Shown: positions 19,912 through 31,278, counted from the stretch's first letter. The stretch: DNA of 64,000 nucleotides from Hahella sp. (GCA_028280065.1 JANQMN010000034.1:89179-153178); one strand, 5' to 3'. Notes: generated by a model from the letters alone, not told the origin. Numbers and translations are program-made.

Positions 19912-20889
19912 TCACTCAAATACCGCCATGGACTCAACATGAGTGGTGTGGGGAAACATATCCATCACCTCGGCTTTCAACAGGCGAAATCCCAGATCCG
20001 CCAAGATGCCGCATCCCACGCCAACGTAGCCGGGTTGCATGACACATAAACCAGGCGACGAACCGAAAAATTTGCTACCGCATTCACAATCTCTTCCGCG
20101 CCGGTACGCGGGGGATCGAGCAGGAGCTTGTCGTAAGGACCTAGCCAGGCGGGTTTATTGACATCCTGCATAGGTAGATGGAGATCGGAAGCATAAAATT
20201 CAACATTGGAAATACGGTTGCACCGCGCATTCATAGTAGCCCCGTTAAACCATTGCCTGACTTCCTTCAACCCCGACAACGGCATGCGCCTTCCTTGCAC
20301 TGGGCAAAGTAAAATTCCCCAGGCCGCAGAATAGATTCAACACCCTATCTCCGGACTCAAGCGCCAGCCAATCCAATGTCTGAGAAACCATCATTTGGTT
20401 TATTTCCCGGTTCACCTGGGTGAAATCGCTGGGATGAAAGGCAAATGATAAACCGCTGTCAGACAAATCATAGTGCAAAAACATCTGCCCATCCTCCGGC
20501 CAAAACTTGTGAATAGAGTCTGGCCCCTTAGGCTGCAAATACATGGCGATGCCGGTTTCCTTCGCAAACGCAATAAGCTTGCCATGGTCTGATTCGGTCA
20601 ATGGTTCCATATGACGAAGAATTATAGCGCTCACATCATCTCCACAAGCGACTTCAAGCTGTGGAATTCTGTCAAAACAGGACAGACCACGGATAAGTTC
20701 CCGCAACGCCATTAACCGTTGCCCGATACCGGGCAGCAAAATCGGGCAGTGCTCCATTCTGGTGAGAAAATTACTATACCGTTCGCGAATGCCGACAAGC
20801 ACCTCATCGTGTTTTTTTACATGGCGCACACCTAATCTGGCTTTGCTGCGATATCTCAGGCCGGCTACACGCAACCGGTGAGCTGCCAT
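19912..20889 (-). pseudogene. rlmD: 23S rRNA (uracil1939-C5)-methyltransferase RlmD, decayed
   Basis: Homology to RlmD (normally about 440 residues) runs through this region in three reading frames. The first segment (20889 to about 20248) begins at YRSKARLGVRHVKK and reaches the SAM motif LNLFCGLGNFTLP, then stops in VVGVEGSQAMV. The second (about 20247 to 20005) continues NVEFYASDLHLPM, DKLLLDPPRTGAEE and the catalytic-Cys block VYVSCNPATLA. After one missing base near 20006, a third frame gives the ending VMDMFPHTTHVES...VFE with TGA at 19912-19914. The first about 130 residues, with the TRAM domain and 4Fe-4S cysteines, are absent: cysM ends only 61 bp upstream. The product cannot be functional as is. 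Location between cysM and relA is the ancestral one. Confidence 0.88.
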
Positions 20890-20950
20890 TTAGTGGCTGC
20901 GCATTATAGCGATACAAAGGAATAAAGGGCAGTTGCAGAAATGTAAATTA

Positions 20951-21850
20951 TTACTTGAACACGCCGGTGGATAAATAGCGATCACCCCGATCGCAGATAA
21001 TTGCCACAATCACAGCTTTTTCCAATGACTCACAGAGCTTTAAAACGCCCGCAATTGCTCCTCCAGAGGACACTCCACAGAAAATACCTTCCTGGCGGGC
21101 CAACTGCTGCATCCAATATTCTGCTTCTTCCTGACCTATATCCATCACTAGATCTACCCGCTTCGGATCAAATATTTCCGGCAGATAGGCTTGCGGCCAG
21201 CGCCGAATTCCGGGTATTGAAGCACCGTCTCTAGGTTGCAAACCAACAATTTTAACTGCCGGATTTTTCTCCTTAAGGAACTTCGATGTTCCCATAATGG
21301 TCCCGGTAGTGCCCATGGAACTTACAAAATGAGTGATTCTTTGTTGGCTTTGTTGCCAAATTTCCGGGCCGGTTGTGCGGTAGTGCGCCAGCGGATTATC
21401 CGGGTTGGAGAATTGGTCCAAAACAATGCCTTCGCCTTCTTCCTGCATCTTCTTTGCTAGATCTCGCGCCCCTTCCATGCCTTCTTGCTGGGTAACATTG
21501 ATAATTTCAGCACCATAAGCGGCCATTGCCTGGCGCCGCTCCTCACTCATGTGCGCAGGCATAATCAGCCGCATTCGATAGCCTTTCATGGCCGCCGCCA
21601 TTGCCAACGCAATTCCGGTGTTGCCGCTGGTTGCTTCGATCAGGGTATCGCCTGGAGCAATATCTCCTCGCTGTTCAGCGGCTTGAATCATGCTCAATGC
21701 CGGCCGGTCCTTCACCGATCCTGCAGGGTTATTGCCTTCCAGTTTGGCTAGAACTGTATTACTACCCATCCCAGGGAGACGTTGGAGCTTTACCAAAGGT
21801 GTATTTCCAACATAAGATTCAAGAGTTGGATAAGTTAGATTCGTGTCCAC
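20951..21850 (-). CDS. cysM: Cysteine synthase B
   Basis: CysM is the PLP-dependent O-acetylserine sulfhydrylase that can also use thiosulfate. The 299-residue protein has the PLP lysine in NNPAGSVKDRPALSM, the substrate loop EATSGNTGIALAMAAA, and the CysM-type YLPEIFDPKRVD region; the C-terminal SSGGAIAG precedes ICDRGDRYLSTGVF. Length is normal. It is divergent from the barA/gacS kinase with 214 bp between them, as in Pseudomonas. Confidence 0.96.
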   Translation of the reverse strand: MDTNLTYPTLESYVGNTPLVKLQRLPGMGSNTVLAKLEGNNPAGSVKDRPALSMIQAAEQRGDIAPGDTLIEATSGNTGIALAMAAAMKGYRMRLIMPAHMSEERRQAMAAYGAEIINVTQQEGMEGARDLAKKMQEEGEGIVLDQFSNPDNPLAHYRTTGPEIWQQSQQRITHFVSSMGTTGTIMGTSKFLKEKNPAVKIVGLQPRDGASIPGIRRWPQAYLPEIFDPKRVDLVMDIGQEEAEYWMQQLARQEGIFCGVSSGGAIAGVLKLCESLEKAVIVAIICDRGDRYLSTGVFK

Positions 21851-22064
21851 TTTTTGCAGTCCAAATAGTCGTATTGGGTGGATTAGGGGCTAATATTAAG
21901 GATTACAGGACGAAGTCATAATATTCCTTTTTTATATAAAAATTACATTTATATATAACCACATTCTTTTATTCAGGATGAAAAAAGCTACTTGAGTTTC
22001 TTCCTTCAGAGATAAGCTCTTACATCCCAAAAAGCAATAAAAACGCGAAATACAGCCACAACAC
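21851..22064. other. Divergent promoter region cysM / barA
   Basis: These 214 bases must contain the promoters of cysM (minus) and the sensor kinase (plus). Bases about 21925-21985 are strongly AT-rich (TTATATAAAAATT, TTATATATAACC). No obvious operator or terminator was seen. Confidence 0.35.
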
Positions 22065-24926
22065 ATGAAACAATGGAGCATCAACAATAAGGTTTTTCTA
22101 CTGACTCTTCTGCCAACGGTGAGTGTGGCGATATTTTTTGCCAGCGCCTATGTTATCACCCGTGTTACGGATTTGAAGAGTGACCTGAATCGGCATGGAA
22201 TCGAATCCGCCATCCACCTGGCTAACGCTGTGCAGCATGGTATTTTGGCAGGCAACACCAATCAGCTCATTGGTTTATGCATCGCCACGCTGGAAGGCGA
22301 TGAAATCATTACATCGGTTACGGTGTACGGCAGAAACAATCAGATTTTAGCTCACGCGGGTCCTAAAATTAGAGATCTTTACGCCATCCCCGGAACCTTG
22401 GTCAGCACACCAGCGACATACAATACCGAGGAACTGTTACGCTTCAGTGCTCCGGTTAAACTGAAAGACCTGAGCCTGGTTACCGAAAGCAATAAGCTTA
22501 GCATGCCGCAAGGCTCGGGTTTAACCCTTGGAAGTATAATCGGTTGGACCGTTATCGAGGTTTCCCGTGACTCGATGATGTCAAAAACCTATGCGGCCTA
22601 TTTGACCGCCTTGACCGGCGTGATCTTAACAGGGTTGGTCGGAATACTGTTGGCTTTTAGCCTCAGCCGAAGCCTGGCTCAACCCTTACAACAGTTCTCG
22701 CAAGCCTTGTCGGATATAAAAGAAGGCAAGCTGGACACCCGCGTATTGGTTGAATCCAGCCCTGAAATCATGAAGCTCCAGGGCGGTATTAATGACATGG
22801 CGGAGTCGCTGGCTAACGCACGCAGTGAAATGCAGGAGAATATAGATCAGGCGACCCAAGATTTACGAGAAACCCTGGAAACAATCGAAATTCAAAATAT
22901 TGAGCTGGATATAGCCCGTAAGGAAGCATTGGAGGCAAGCCGGGTGAAATCCGAGTTTCTTGCCAACATGTCGCATGAAATTCGCACTCCGTTAAATGGC
23001 ATCATTGGATTTACCAAGCTGTTGGCCAAATCCAATCTTGGTATTCAACAACGGGACCAATTGAATACTATTCTAAAATCCTCGGAGATCCTTCTCACCA
23101 TTATCAATGACATTTTGGATTTCTCTAAAATTGAGGCCGGCAAACTGGTCTTGGATCACACTGCCTTAAACATCAGGGAAATCATCGAAGACGTACTGAC
23201 AATGTTGGCACCGGGAGCCCATGAGAAAAACCTTGACGTCACCGGTATGGTGTATTCCGACGTCCCTGAACACGTGATTGGCGATCCACTGCGCATTAAG
23301 CAAATTATCACCAACCTTGTGAGCAACGGTATCAAATTCACTCAAAGCGGCGAAGTCGTCGTTAGAGTCATGGTTGAGGATGAGGACGGCGATATCGCCC
23401 AGATCAAAATTACGGTAACAGACACCGGGGTCGGCCTATCCAGGGTACAACAGCAGGCATTGTTTACACCTTTCAGCCAAGCCGATGCATCCACCGCGCG
23501 CAGATATGGAGGTACCGGACTGGGACTTGTAATTTCAAGACGCCTGACGGAACAGATGGGAGGAAATATTGGCGTCGACAGTGAACTGGGCAAAGGATCC
23601 GAATTCTGGATTCAACTACCGGTTCGGCTCGCCAAAGGAGATGACATCGGTTCCAGCGAAGACTCGCCGGATATCGCCGGAGAGCGCATTATTTATCTAG
23701 AATACCAACCTAAAACCCGTTTAGCGGTCAGCCACGTATTGAATAAATGGAATCTGGTCGTCACTCCGGTAGACAATCTGCCGGACCTAATCAAGCAGGT
23801 TGCAGAGGCGCAAAAGATCGGCATCGGCTACGCCGCGGCGATGATCGGAGTTACTCGCCACCATTTGCGGTCTGCTTCCGTACTGGACACTGTGCGGCAA
23901 CTGGAATACCAACTGGATTGCCGTACCCTATTACTAACGCCAACCATTGAGGCTGGCGAGGAAGAACCAGCGATTCTCGCGGAAGCCTCTGGTTACTTGG
24001 TAAAGCCAACTTCGCAACGACGCCTGGCCAACACGTTAAGACAGTTGATCCGAGGCACAGAGCCTGGAACGCCTGGCGCAGCGCAAAAATCCCAGCAAGT
24101 CATTCAGGTGAGCCGTAAGCCCAGAGTTCTCGCGGTGGATGACAATATCGCCAATCTTAAACTCATCGAGGCATTACTGGACGATTTAGGCGCTATACCC
24201 GAGACGGCGAGAAGCGGTTACGAAGCCTTAACAAAGGCAAAACTGCGGCGCTACGATATTATCTTCATGGATGTCCAGATGCCGGGTATGGACGGTATTT
24301 CCACCACCGGCAGAATTCGCGAATTTGAAGCTAACAAATACCATACGCCCATTATTGCGCTAACTGCGCACGCCTTGGCCGAAGAAAAATCGAAGTTGCT
24401 GACCAGTGGCTTTGATAGCTATCTCACCAAACCCACCAATGAAGAAGAGTTGCAACAGACAATCGCCAAACATGCCGGATTTAATCTTTCCCCCAGGCCG
24501 GAAATGCAGGACGTCTACGCCCAACGTGGCGGCCCTATTAAGCCCTCGGTCAAACATGCCATGGCTCCCAGCGTCGATATTGCCGGCAGCGTCCAATTAG
24601 CCGGCAAAAAGACCGATTTAGCCGAAGAACTATTTTCGATGCTGCTAGAGAGTTTAATCAACGAACGTGACGATTTGCTTACCGCCAAACAAGGAGGAGA
24701 CGATGAAAAACTGCTGGAAACCGTGCACCGCTTGCACGGTGCGACTCGCTATTGCGGAGTTCCGGCCATGCGTACTGCGGCGGCTCAACTTGAAACGCAC
24801 CTAAAGCGCAGATTGCCTGATGCGCAACCCAAACTTGAGTCTCTGCTGGACGAAATAGATCGCGTTCTCTATTGGGCCGAACGTAACGACTGGCAGTCAG
24901 CTTTCAGACAGTTTATCCCGGAATAA
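22065..24926 (+). CDS. barA: Hybrid sensor histidine kinase BarA/GacS
   Basis: A 953-residue tripartite kinase. It has an N-terminal transmembrane helix (VFLLTLLPTVSVAIFFASAY), a periplasmic sensor of about 140 residues, a second helix (TGVILTGLVGILLAFSL) and HAMP. The HisKA phospho-acceptor is His304 in SHEIRTPLNG, with HATPase boxes DTGVGLSR and GGTGLGLVISRRL. A degenerate receiver-like region follows, then a true receiver with Asp736 in MDVQMPGMDG, and a C-terminal Hpt domain (His888 in VHRLHGATRYCG). This is the GacS/BarA order. Its response regulator would be GacA/UvrY, controlling Rsm/Csr small RNAs; it is not in the window. The place beside cysM and near relA matches Pseudomonas gacS. 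Confidence 0.95.
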   Translation: MKQWSINNKVFLLTLLPTVSVAIFFASAYVITRVTDLKSDLNRHGIESAIHLANAVQHGILAGNTNQLIGLCIATLEGDEIITSVTVYGRNNQILAHAGPKIRDLYAIPGTLVSTPATYNTEELLRFSAPVKLKDLSLVTESNKLSMPQGSGLTLGSIIGWTVIEVSRDSMMSKTYAAYLTALTGVILTGLVGILLAFSLSRSLAQPLQQFSQALSDIKEGKLDTRVLVESSPEIMKLQGGINDMAESLANARSEMQENIDQATQDLRETLETIEIQNIELDIARKEALEASRVKSEFLANMSHEIRTPLNGIIGFTKLLAKSNLGIQQRDQLNTILKSSEILLTIINDILDFSKIEAGKLVLDHTALNIREIIEDVLTMLAPGAHEKNLDVTGMVYSDVPEHVIGDPLRIKQIITNLVSNGIKFTQSGEVVVRVMVEDEDGDIAQIKITVTDTGVGLSRVQQQALFTPFSQADASTARRYGGTGLGLVISRRLTEQMGGNIGVDSELGKGSEFWIQLPVRLAKGDDIGSSEDSPDIAGERIIYLEYQPKTRLAVSHVLNKWNLVVTPVDNLPDLIKQVAEAQKIGIGYAAAMIGVTRHHLRSASVLDTVRQLEYQLDCRTLLLTPTIEAGEEEPAILAEASGYLVKPTSQRRLANTLRQLIRGTEPGTPGAAQKSQQVIQVSRKPRVLAVDDNIANLKLIEALLDDLGAIPETARSGYEALTKAKLRRYDIIFMDVQMPGMDGISTTGRIREFEANKYHTPIIALTAHALAEEKSKLLTSGFDSYLTKPTNEEELQQTIAKHAGFNLSPRPEMQDVYAQRGGPIKPSVKHAMAPSVDIAGSVQLAGKKTDLAEELFSMLLESLINERDDLLTAKQGGDDEKLLETVHRLHGATRYCGVPAMRTAAAQLETHLKRRLPDAQPKLESLLDEIDRVLYWAERNDWQSAFRQFIPE

Positions 24927-24979
24927 TCGTCAGCCAACAGGCGCTGTTTATTATTCGAGCGAGCCGGGGGAAAGCGCAA

Positions 24980-25708
24980 TCAGGTTTTATCAATAAGAGA
25001 GCGCATTTCCTTTACCGCTTCCGCAAATCCGACAAGCAGGGAACGGGCAACAATGCTATGGCCAATATTCAGTTCATGCATCCCGGCGATGGCGGCGATA
25101 GGTTGCACATTATGGTAATGCAGGCCATGGCCCGCATTCATTGTCAGCCCCAACTCCCGGCCAAATTTCATTGCTGTCTCAATGGTTTTCAGTTCCCGTG
25201 CAAGAGCAGGAGTACCACATGCCTCGGCATAGCTTCCGGTGTGTAATTCGACCACGGGAGCACCAACCTTTTTCGCCGCTTCCAGTTGGGTTGTCGAGGG
25301 ATCAATAAATAAGGACACTTCAATGCCCGCCTCCCCCAGTTGTTGGCAGGCTTTGCGTATAGATTCTTCGTTACCGACAACATCGAGTCCGCCTTCCGTG
25401 GTGATCTCCTCCCGCTTCTCCGGCACCAGGCAACAGTGTTCCGGTTTGAGATCGACGGCGAACTTGATCATATCCTCAGTAACCGCCAGTTCCAGATTGA
25501 GTCGGGTTTGTAAAGTTTCCTTCATCACCAACACGTCGCGATCTTGAATATGCCGGCGATCTTCGCGTAGATGTACGGTTATACCATCGGCCCCGGCAAT
25601 CTCGGCCTGGAGGGCTGCATGCACGGGATCAGGATAGCGAGCGCCCCGCGCCTGCCGCAGAGTCGCCACATGATCGACATTAACGCCCAGTAGTACCGGT
25701 TTTTTCAC
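24980..25708 (-). CDS. pdxJ: Pyridoxine 5'-phosphate synthase
   Basis: PdxJ condenses 1-deoxyxylulose 5-phosphate with 3-amino-2-oxopropyl phosphate to pyridoxine 5'-phosphate. The 242-residue TIM barrel has [47 protein letters not shown] and [14 protein letters not shown], all family signatures with the catalytic His/Glu residues. Its first 29 bases overlap the end of recO, the usual arrangement in gammaproteobacteria. It is the last gene of the lepA-lepB-rnc-era-recO-pdxJ run. Confidence 0.96.
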   Translation of the reverse strand: MKKPVLLGVNVDHVATLRQARGARYPDPVHAALQAEIAGADGITVHLREDRRHIQDRDVLVMKETLQTRLNLELAVTEDMIKFAVDLKPEHCCLVPEKREEITTEGGLDVVGNEESIRKACQQLGEAGIEVSLFIDPSTTQLEAAKKVGAPVVELHTGSYAEACGTPALARELKTIETAMKFGRELGLTMNAGHGLHYHNVQPIAAIAGMHELNIGHSIVARSLLVGFAEAVKEMRSLIDKT

Positions 25709-26444
25709 CCATCACCTCCATATAGTCTCGAATAAGCTGCCTTGAACGAAGCGTCTTTCCGCTAAGTTGATAATTTATGACGAGTCGACACAATTTTTTT
25801 GCCAAGGGTAAAACTCTGGCATCCGACCAATCGCGGGCGGCAATGGCGTGTAATTCTTCACCGCGTAACACGATTCCATTTTCCGTGTAACGGCTGGATA
25901 CACCCTGTTCCAAATCCACCCAATAGCTTTCGCCTGCGCCGATTTTCGCCCCTTCGACGGTCAATCCTGCCAAGTCCGGCATATAGCCTAGCATCCCTAA
26001 AAGCGCTAGTTCAAAGTTACGCAAACAAATCTCTATTGACGAACGTTCAAGGCTTTTTTCCCGTTTGCCGCTAGCCTGACCTAAATATTCCAATGCTTGA
26101 CGGTATGCGTTAAATATATCGGGTGCAGGTTCTGCCGGGGGAAGTAGCTTCAACAACAATTCATTTAGATAATATCCGGAATAGAGCGCCAGCCCGGTTA
26201 GCGGCATTCTAGTGCAACCTTCCTCAAGAACTCTTAGCTGCTTAAGATCTCCAGGACCTAACACAGAAACATTTAGCAGTTGGAATGTATTTAGCAAACC
26301 TTGCCAGGTTTTACTCTTTCTGGCCCCTTTGGCGACAGCACTTATCCGCCCGCCTTGGCGGGTAATCAGATCCAAGATAACGCTTGTTTCCCGATAGGCT
26401 CTACAGTGGAGAATATAGGCCTCTTGCACCGAAGCGTTTGCCAT
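25680..26444 (-). CDS. recO: DNA repair protein RecO
   Basis: RecO anneals SSB-coated DNA and loads RecA with RecR. This 254-residue protein has the N-terminal OB fold ([37 protein letters not shown]) and the helical C-terminal region ([30 protein letters not shown]). The zinc cysteines are lacking, as in other gammaproteobacterial RecO. It overlaps pdxJ by 29 bases and lies 46 bp after era. Confidence 0.94.
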   Translation of the reverse strand: MANASVQEAYILHCRAYRETSVILDLITRQGGRISAVAKGARKSKTWQGLLNTFQLLNVSVLGPGDLKQLRVLEEGCTRMPLTGLALYSGYYLNELLLKLLPPAEPAPDIFNAYRQALEYLGQASGKREKSLERSSIEICLRNFELALLGMLGYMPDLAGLTVEGAKIGAGESYWVDLEQGVSSRYTENGIVLRGEELHAIAARDWSDARVLPLAKKLCRLVINYQLSGKTLRSRQLIRDYMEVMGEKTGTTGR

Positions 26445-26490
26445 GACAAATTCCGCTCGCCGTTATAACCTACTTCATTCACCTTGCGCA

Positions 26491-27420
26491 TTAAAGGTGC
26501 GGATCGCTATAGCCAAGACTTTGTAAAGCACGCTCATTATCACTCCAGCCCGACTTTACCTTAACCCACAATTCCAGCATAACTTTGCGCTCAAACATGC
26601 TTTCCATATCCTTCCTCGCGTCGGTACCGATACGCTTAATCTTAGCGCCTTGCTGACCGATAATGATTTTCTTTTGGCCTTCCCGTTCAACCAGAATCAG
26701 CACATTTATCCGTAACAGTCGACCTTCATCTTTAAATTTTTCAATCTCGACGGCGACATCGTAGGGTATCTCATCACCTAGCTGACGCATGATTTTTTCG
26801 CGTACTATTTCCACCGCCATAAAACGTTCGCTCCGGTCCGTCAACTGATCGTCCGGGAAAAAGAAGCCATTCTCAGGAAGCGCTTTAACGATGGCCTTTT
26901 CCAACTCGTCAAGATTAGTGCCCTTGGTAGCTGAAACAGGCACTATGGCGTTGAAGTCACACAGATTTTGCAGCCGGTCCATGACTGGCAGTAGTCGATC
27001 TTTACTCGAAAGGCAATCCACTTTATTTATCGCGAGCAATTTCACGGCAGAAGCATTCTTGACTTTGTTTAAGACAAACTCGTCTTCATCATTCCAGTAG
27101 TCCTGATCTACGAGAAAGACAAGCACGTCCGCATCGCGTACCGCATTGCTGGAAGCCCTATTGAGCGCGCGATTAAGCGCTTTTTTTTCCGTAAGATGCA
27201 AACCCGGCGTGTCGACGAATATCGCCTGATAGGTTTTCTCGGTTTTAATGCCTAATATCTGATGGCGGGTAGTTTGAGGTTTCTTGGAGGTAATGCTGAT
27301 TTTCTGACCGAGAAGGCTATTCAGTAACGTCGATTTACCGACATTTGGCCTGCCGACAATAGCCACAAATCCGCAGCGCGTGCCGCTGGAATCGTCTTTT
27401 CTAGTGGAGGAAGAACTCAT
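26491..27420 (-). CDS. era: GTPase Era
   Basis: Era is an essential GTPase that binds the 3' end of 16S rRNA in 30S maturation. The 309-residue protein has G1 [17 protein letters not shown]2 region [12 protein letters not shown]3 DTPGLH, G4 NKVD and G5 VSATKG, then the C-terminal KH domain with [22 protein letters not shown]. It is 15 bp downstream of rnc, its usual partner gene. Confidence 0.97.
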   Translation of the reverse strand: MSSSSTRKDDSSGTRCGFVAIVGRPNVGKSTLLNSLLGQKISITSKKPQTTRHQILGIKTEKTYQAIFVDTPGLHLTEKKALNRALNRASSNAVRDADVLVFLVDQDYWNDEDEFVLNKVKNASAVKLLAINKVDCLSSKDRLLPVMDRLQNLCDFNAIVPVSATKGTNLDELEKAIVKALPENGFFFPDDQLTDRSERFMAVEIVREKIMRQLGDEIPYDVAVEIEKFKDEGRLLRINVLILVEREGQKKIIIGQQGAKIKRIGTDARKDMESMFERKVMLELWVKVKSGWSDNERALQSLGYSDPHL

Positions 27421-27435
27421 TTGTCCCGGCCCGAC

Positions 27436-28116
27436 TCACTTATCTATGCCCAAAAGCGCCAGCGCTTTTTTGGCGGCCTTTTGCTCGGCAACTCTGCGAC
27501 TACTGCCGATACCTTGAGTTGCTTCAGTTAGGTCCTCGACATGACAGGTCACATGAAATACCTGGGCATGGGCTTTACCTTCCACGGAAACAACTTCATA
27601 ACGTGGTAATTCTTTCTGCCGGCCTTGCAAAAATTCCTGTAATCGAGTTTTGGAATCCTTGGAAGTATCTTTCAAACTCAGGTTGTCCAGACGGGACTGA
27701 AACCATACCAATACCCGTTCCTGACTTCTTTCAAAACTACTGTCGAGATAAATCGCGCCAATAATGGATTCCAGGGCATCGGCAAGAATAGACTCCCGCC
27801 GAAAACCGCCACTCTTGAGCTCACCGGTTCCGAGACGTAAATATTCGCCCAAATTAAACTCCCGGGATATTTCTGCCAGCGTAACCCCTTTCACCATCCG
27901 CGCTCGCAAACGGCTTAGCTGACCTTCCCGCGCTTCCGGAAAGCGGCTGTACAAGTAATCGGCAATAACGAAATTCAGGATGGAATCGCCGAGAAACTCC
28001 AACCTCTCATTATTCTGTCCACCATAACTTCGATGGGTGAGTGCCAATTGCAGAAGTTCGACACTGTCGAACTCATAGCCGATTGCCCGCTGTAAATGTT
28101 GGAGCTTCTCGGTCAC
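27436..28116 (-). CDS. rnc: Ribonuclease III
   Basis: RNase III cleaves double-stranded RNA, processing rRNA precursors and some mRNAs. The 226-residue protein has the signature [21 protein letters not shown] with catalytic acidic residues, the second catalytic block [16 protein letters not shown], and a C-terminal dsRNA-binding domain ([32 protein letters not shown]). Its ATG overlaps the stop of the DUF4845 gene by 4 bases, so the two are coupled. Confidence 0.97.
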   Translation of the reverse strand: MTEKLQHLQRAIGYEFDSVELLQLALTHRSYGGQNNERLEFLGDSILNFVIADYLYSRFPEAREGQLSRLRARMVKGVTLAEISREFNLGEYLRLGTGELKSGGFRRESILADALESIIGAIYLDSSFERSQERVLVWFQSRLDNLSLKDTSKDSKTRLQEFLQGRQKELPRYEVVSVEGKAHAQVFHVTCHVEDLTEATQGIGSSRRVAEQKAAKKALALLGIDK

Positions 28117-28478
28117 TGAACTTCCAAACGGTTTTTGAAGGAAAGTACTACGTCTATGTTGTAGAACAGGTGCTCTCTAACTTCATAATCAACATTAATC
28201 GCGACCAAACGTGTCTTCTCCCTTTCCATTACCACATTTTCCATATTAAAGTTTCTGACGTTGTTTATAATAAAGTGCTTTTGTAACTGCTCCAAAATTT
28301 GCCTATCCTTCATTTTGGCTATATTTTCTTCCTGAGCAAGCGCATCTACCGCACCTTTGACAGTAAAACTATCCACATATATGGGGGAAAGTTTAACCAC
28401 TAGAATGCCCACGGTTACTGCTATCAGAATAATTAGAATATTGCCCCAAAGCGTTGCTCCATATTGTCTTTTTCGCAT
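28113..28478 (-). CDS. DUF4845 single-pass membrane protein
   Basis: A 121-residue protein with one N-terminal transmembrane helix ([20 protein letters not shown]) after a basic start (MRKRQYG) and a periplasmic domain holding [20 protein letters not shown] and [17 protein letters not shown]. This is DUF4845, found between lepB and rnc in many gammaproteobacteria. No function is established. It ends in a 4-base ATGA overlap with rnc. Confidence 0.9.
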   Translation of the reverse strand: MRKRQYGATLWGNILIILIAVTVGILVVKLSPIYVDSFTVKGAVDALAQEENIAKMKDRQILEQLQKHFIINNVRNFNMENVVMEREKTRLVAINVDYEVREHLFYNIDVVLSFKNRLEVQ

Positions 28479-28575
28479 TTACTATGTCCTCAATGATAAG
28501 CACATTTATAAGCTTAGACGGCAAAGTCCCGGAATTGAAGCCAGCCAATGGTTAGTACTTCCACCGGATAAATGG

Positions 28576-29370
28576 CTAATCAATACTCCCCACCCGAGAA
28601 AATGAAGGAATCGAAAAGAACTCATCCCAATGCATCCATATAGCGAAGGCTTGACCTACTATATTTCTATCGGGAACAGTGCCTATAAATCGACTATCTT
28701 TACTGCGATCACGATTGTCACCCATCAGAAAGTATTCACCTTCCGGAACGACCCATTCCTTTTCGCCTCCGGGATTTAGTCCGGCATATTTGATTATTCG
28801 GTGAGTAGCGTCTTCGAGCATTTCCTCATAGATTCGCTTGCGATACAGCTGCCCTTCCGGGAGATCTGCCAGTAGCCTCTCGTCAATAGGTTCACCGTTT
28901 ATTGTTAAGATCTTATTTCGATAAGCGATGATATCTCCGGGTAAACCGATCACGCGCTTGATGTAGTTGGTGCTATTGTCTTCCGGCGTCTTAAATACCA
29001 TGACATCACCACGCTGTGGGTCGCCCACCTCGATAAACTTATATCCGAGGATAGGCACCCTCAAACCGTAGGCATACTTATTCACCAGAATAAAATCGCC
29101 TACCTCTAACGTCGGTAACATGGACTGTGAAGGGATTTGGAACGGCTCGATAAGAAATGAGCGCACTACCAGCACCAAGAGAAGAACCGGGAAAAATGAC
29201 TTGGAATATTCGACAACAATAGGTTCTGCCGCACTTTCTTCCTCTTCTTCCGCTAGTTTCTTTTTCCGCTTGCGGGCAAAAAACAAGCTGTCGATGAGCC
29301 ATATCACACCAGATAAGCCGGTTAGAGCCACTAGAATTATCGCAAAATCAAAATCCATTAGTTTATCCAA
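28576..29370 (-). CDS. lepB: Signal peptidase I
   Basis: LepB removes Sec and Tat signal peptides at the outer face of the inner membrane. The 264-residue protein has two N-terminal membrane helices (FAIILVALTGLSGVIWLIDSL and FFPVLLLVLVVRSFL) separated by a charged KKKLAEEEEES loop. The catalytic Ser is in IPSQSMLPTLEVGDFILV and the general-base Lys in GDVMVFKTPEDNSTNYIKRVIG. The DNRDRSKDSR box follows. It is 25 bp downstream of lepA, the classic lepA-lepB operon. Confidence 0.96.
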   Translation of the reverse strand: MDKLMDFDFAIILVALTGLSGVIWLIDSLFFARKRKKKLAEEEEESAAEPIVVEYSKSFFPVLLLVLVVRSFLIEPFQIPSQSMLPTLEVGDFILVNKYAYGLRVPILGYKFIEVGDPQRGDVMVFKTPEDNSTNYIKRVIGLPGDIIAYRNKILTINGEPIDERLLADLPEGQLYRKRIYEEMLEDATHRIIKYAGLNPGGEKEWVVPEGEYFLMGDNRDRSKDSRFIGTVPDRNIVGQAFAIWMHWDEFFSIPSFSRVGSID

Positions 29371-29395
29371 TTACCATCTGCTGTTTTCAATGTCT

Positions 29396-31195
29396 CTAAC
29401 TATCCACTTTAAGCACGGCCAAAAAAGCATCCTGGGGTATCTCCACGCGCCCTACCTGTTTCATCCGTTTTTTGCCTTCCTTCTGTTTGGCAAGCAGTTT
29501 TTTCTTGCGGGACACGTCTCCACCATAACACTTAGCCAATACATTCTTGCGCAGTGCTTTGACGGTCGAACGGGCTAGTATCTGGCCGCCAATCGCTGCT
29601 TGCACGGCAACGTCGAACATTTGCCTTGGAATCAGATCGCGCATCTTTTCAACCAACAAACGGCCTCGGGACTGCGAATTATCTTTATGCACAATAATGG
29701 CCAGCGCATCCACCTTTTCTCCATTAATCAAGATATCCAGGCGCACCAGGTTGGCGGGTTCAAAGCGTTCGAAGTGATAGTCCAGCGAAGCAAAACCCCG
29801 GCTTACTGATTTCAGTTTGTCGAAGAAGTCCAAGACCACTTCTGCCATTGGCAGCTCATAGCTGAGAGATACCTGATTTCCCAAGAACTGCATGTTCTTT
29901 TGAACACCACGTTTTTCGACGCAGAGCGAAATTACATTACCCAAATAGTCCTGCGGCACCAGGATATTGGCTACAACAATGGGCTCACGCATTTCCTCAA
30001 TCAACCCCGGATCAGGCAATCTGGAGGGATTATCGACATTAATAATTTCATTTTTCTTGGTCAGCACCTCATAAACAACGGTAGGGGCCGTGGTAATAAG
30101 ATCAAGATCGTACTCCCGCTCCAATCGTTCCTGAATAATCTCCATGTGTAGCATACCCAGGAAGCCGCAGCGAAATCCGAAGCCCAATGCATCGGAAGTT
30201 TCGGGTTCGAAAAATAGCGAGGCGTCGTTCAAAGTCAGCTTGTCGAGGGCTTCACGGAAGTCTTCGTAATCATCGGAATTAACCGGAAACAAACCCGCAT
30301 AAACTTGCGGTTGAACCCGTTTGAATCCCGGAAGAGACGCTGTTTCCATAGTATTGGCAAGGGTGATGGTATCGCCGACCGGGGCGCCATGAATATCTTT
30401 GATACCCGCGACCACAAAACCGACTTCTCCAGCCTTTAGAATCCCGGTTTCTTTGCGTTTCGGAGTAAAAACACCCGCAGATGTCACCAATTCCTGGGTG
30501 TGGGTGGATTTAATAATTATTTTATCGCCCTTTTTAAGCGTCCCGTTTTTCACTCTCACCAGTGACACGACGCCTAAATAATTATCGAACCATGAATCAA
30601 TGATCAGCGCTTGCAACGGCGCGTCAGGATCTCCTTCCGGGGGGGGGATTTTCGTGACAATCTGCTCCAGAATCTCCTTAATCCCAATGCCGGCCTTGGC
30701 GCTTGCTTCCACGGCTTCGGTGGCGTCAATGCCGATAATTTCTTCTATCTCCTTCCGAACTTTGTCGGGTTCGGCCTGGGGCAGATCCATTTTGTTGAGT
30801 ACCGGGATAACTTCCAGACTCATATCAATAGCGGTATAGCAGTTGGCCACCGATTGAGCTTCAACCCCCTGTCCGGCATCGACGACGAGCAACGCTCCCT
30901 CACAAGCAGCCAGCGATCTTGACACTTCATAGGAAAAGTCGACATGGCCAGGGGTATCGATGAAATTTAACTGATATCGCCTGCCGTCTTCGGCATCATA
31001 ATGCAAAGTGACGCTCTGGGCTTTGATGGTAATCCCGCGCTCTCGTTCGATATCCATCGAGTCCAGCACCTGGGCAGACATTTCCCGTTCCGACAGCCCG
31101 CCGCAATATTGAATAAACCGATCGGCCAACGTGGATTTACCATGGTCGATATGGGCTATGATGGAAAAATTCCGGATAAGATCGAGACTACTCAC
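29396..31195 (-). CDS. lepA: Elongation factor 4 (LepA)
   Basis: LepA is a translational GTPase acting on ribosomes in initiation or back-translocation. Starting at the GTG at 31195 gives 599 residues, the standard length; a TTG nine bases upstream is also in frame, but AGGTGA sits 9-10 bases before the GTG. G motifs are [31 protein letters not shown] and NKMDLP. EF-G-like domains and the LepA-specific C-terminal domain ([20 protein letters not shown]) follow. The gene lies after mucD and before lepB. Confidence 0.96.
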   Translation of the reverse strand: MSSLDLIRNFSIIAHIDHGKSTLADRFIQYCGGLSEREMSAQVLDSMDIERERGITIKAQSVTLHYDAEDGRRYQLNFIDTPGHVDFSYEVSRSLAACEGALLVVDAGQGVEAQSVANCYTAIDMSLEVIPVLNKMDLPQAEPDKVRKEIEEIIGIDATEAVEASAKAGIGIKEILEQIVTKIPPPEGDPDAPLQALIIDSWFDNYLGVVSLVRVKNGTLKKGDKIIIKSTHTQELVTSAGVFTPKRKETGILKAGEVGFVVAGIKDIHGAPVGDTITLANTMETASLPGFKRVQPQVYAGLFPVNSDDYEDFREALDKLTLNDASLFFEPETSDALGFGFRCGFLGMLHMEIIQERLEREYDLDLITTAPTVVYEVLTKKNEIINVDNPSRLPDPGLIEEMREPIVVANILVPQDYLGNVISLCVEKRGVQKNMQFLGNQVSLSYELPMAEVVLDFFDKLKSVSRGFASLDYHFERFEPANLVRLDILINGEKVDALAIIVHKDNSQSRGRLLVEKMRDLIPRQMFDVAVQAAIGGQILARSTVKALRKNVLAKCYGGDVSRKKKLLAKQKEGKKRMKQVGRVEIPQDAFLAVLKVDS

Positions 31196-31278
31196 AAAAA
31201 CCAATCACCTGCTAACAAATTCGCGGCGGAATTTTACCAGTAATCGCACGTAAATTGCAGGGAAAATAATGGTAAAGG

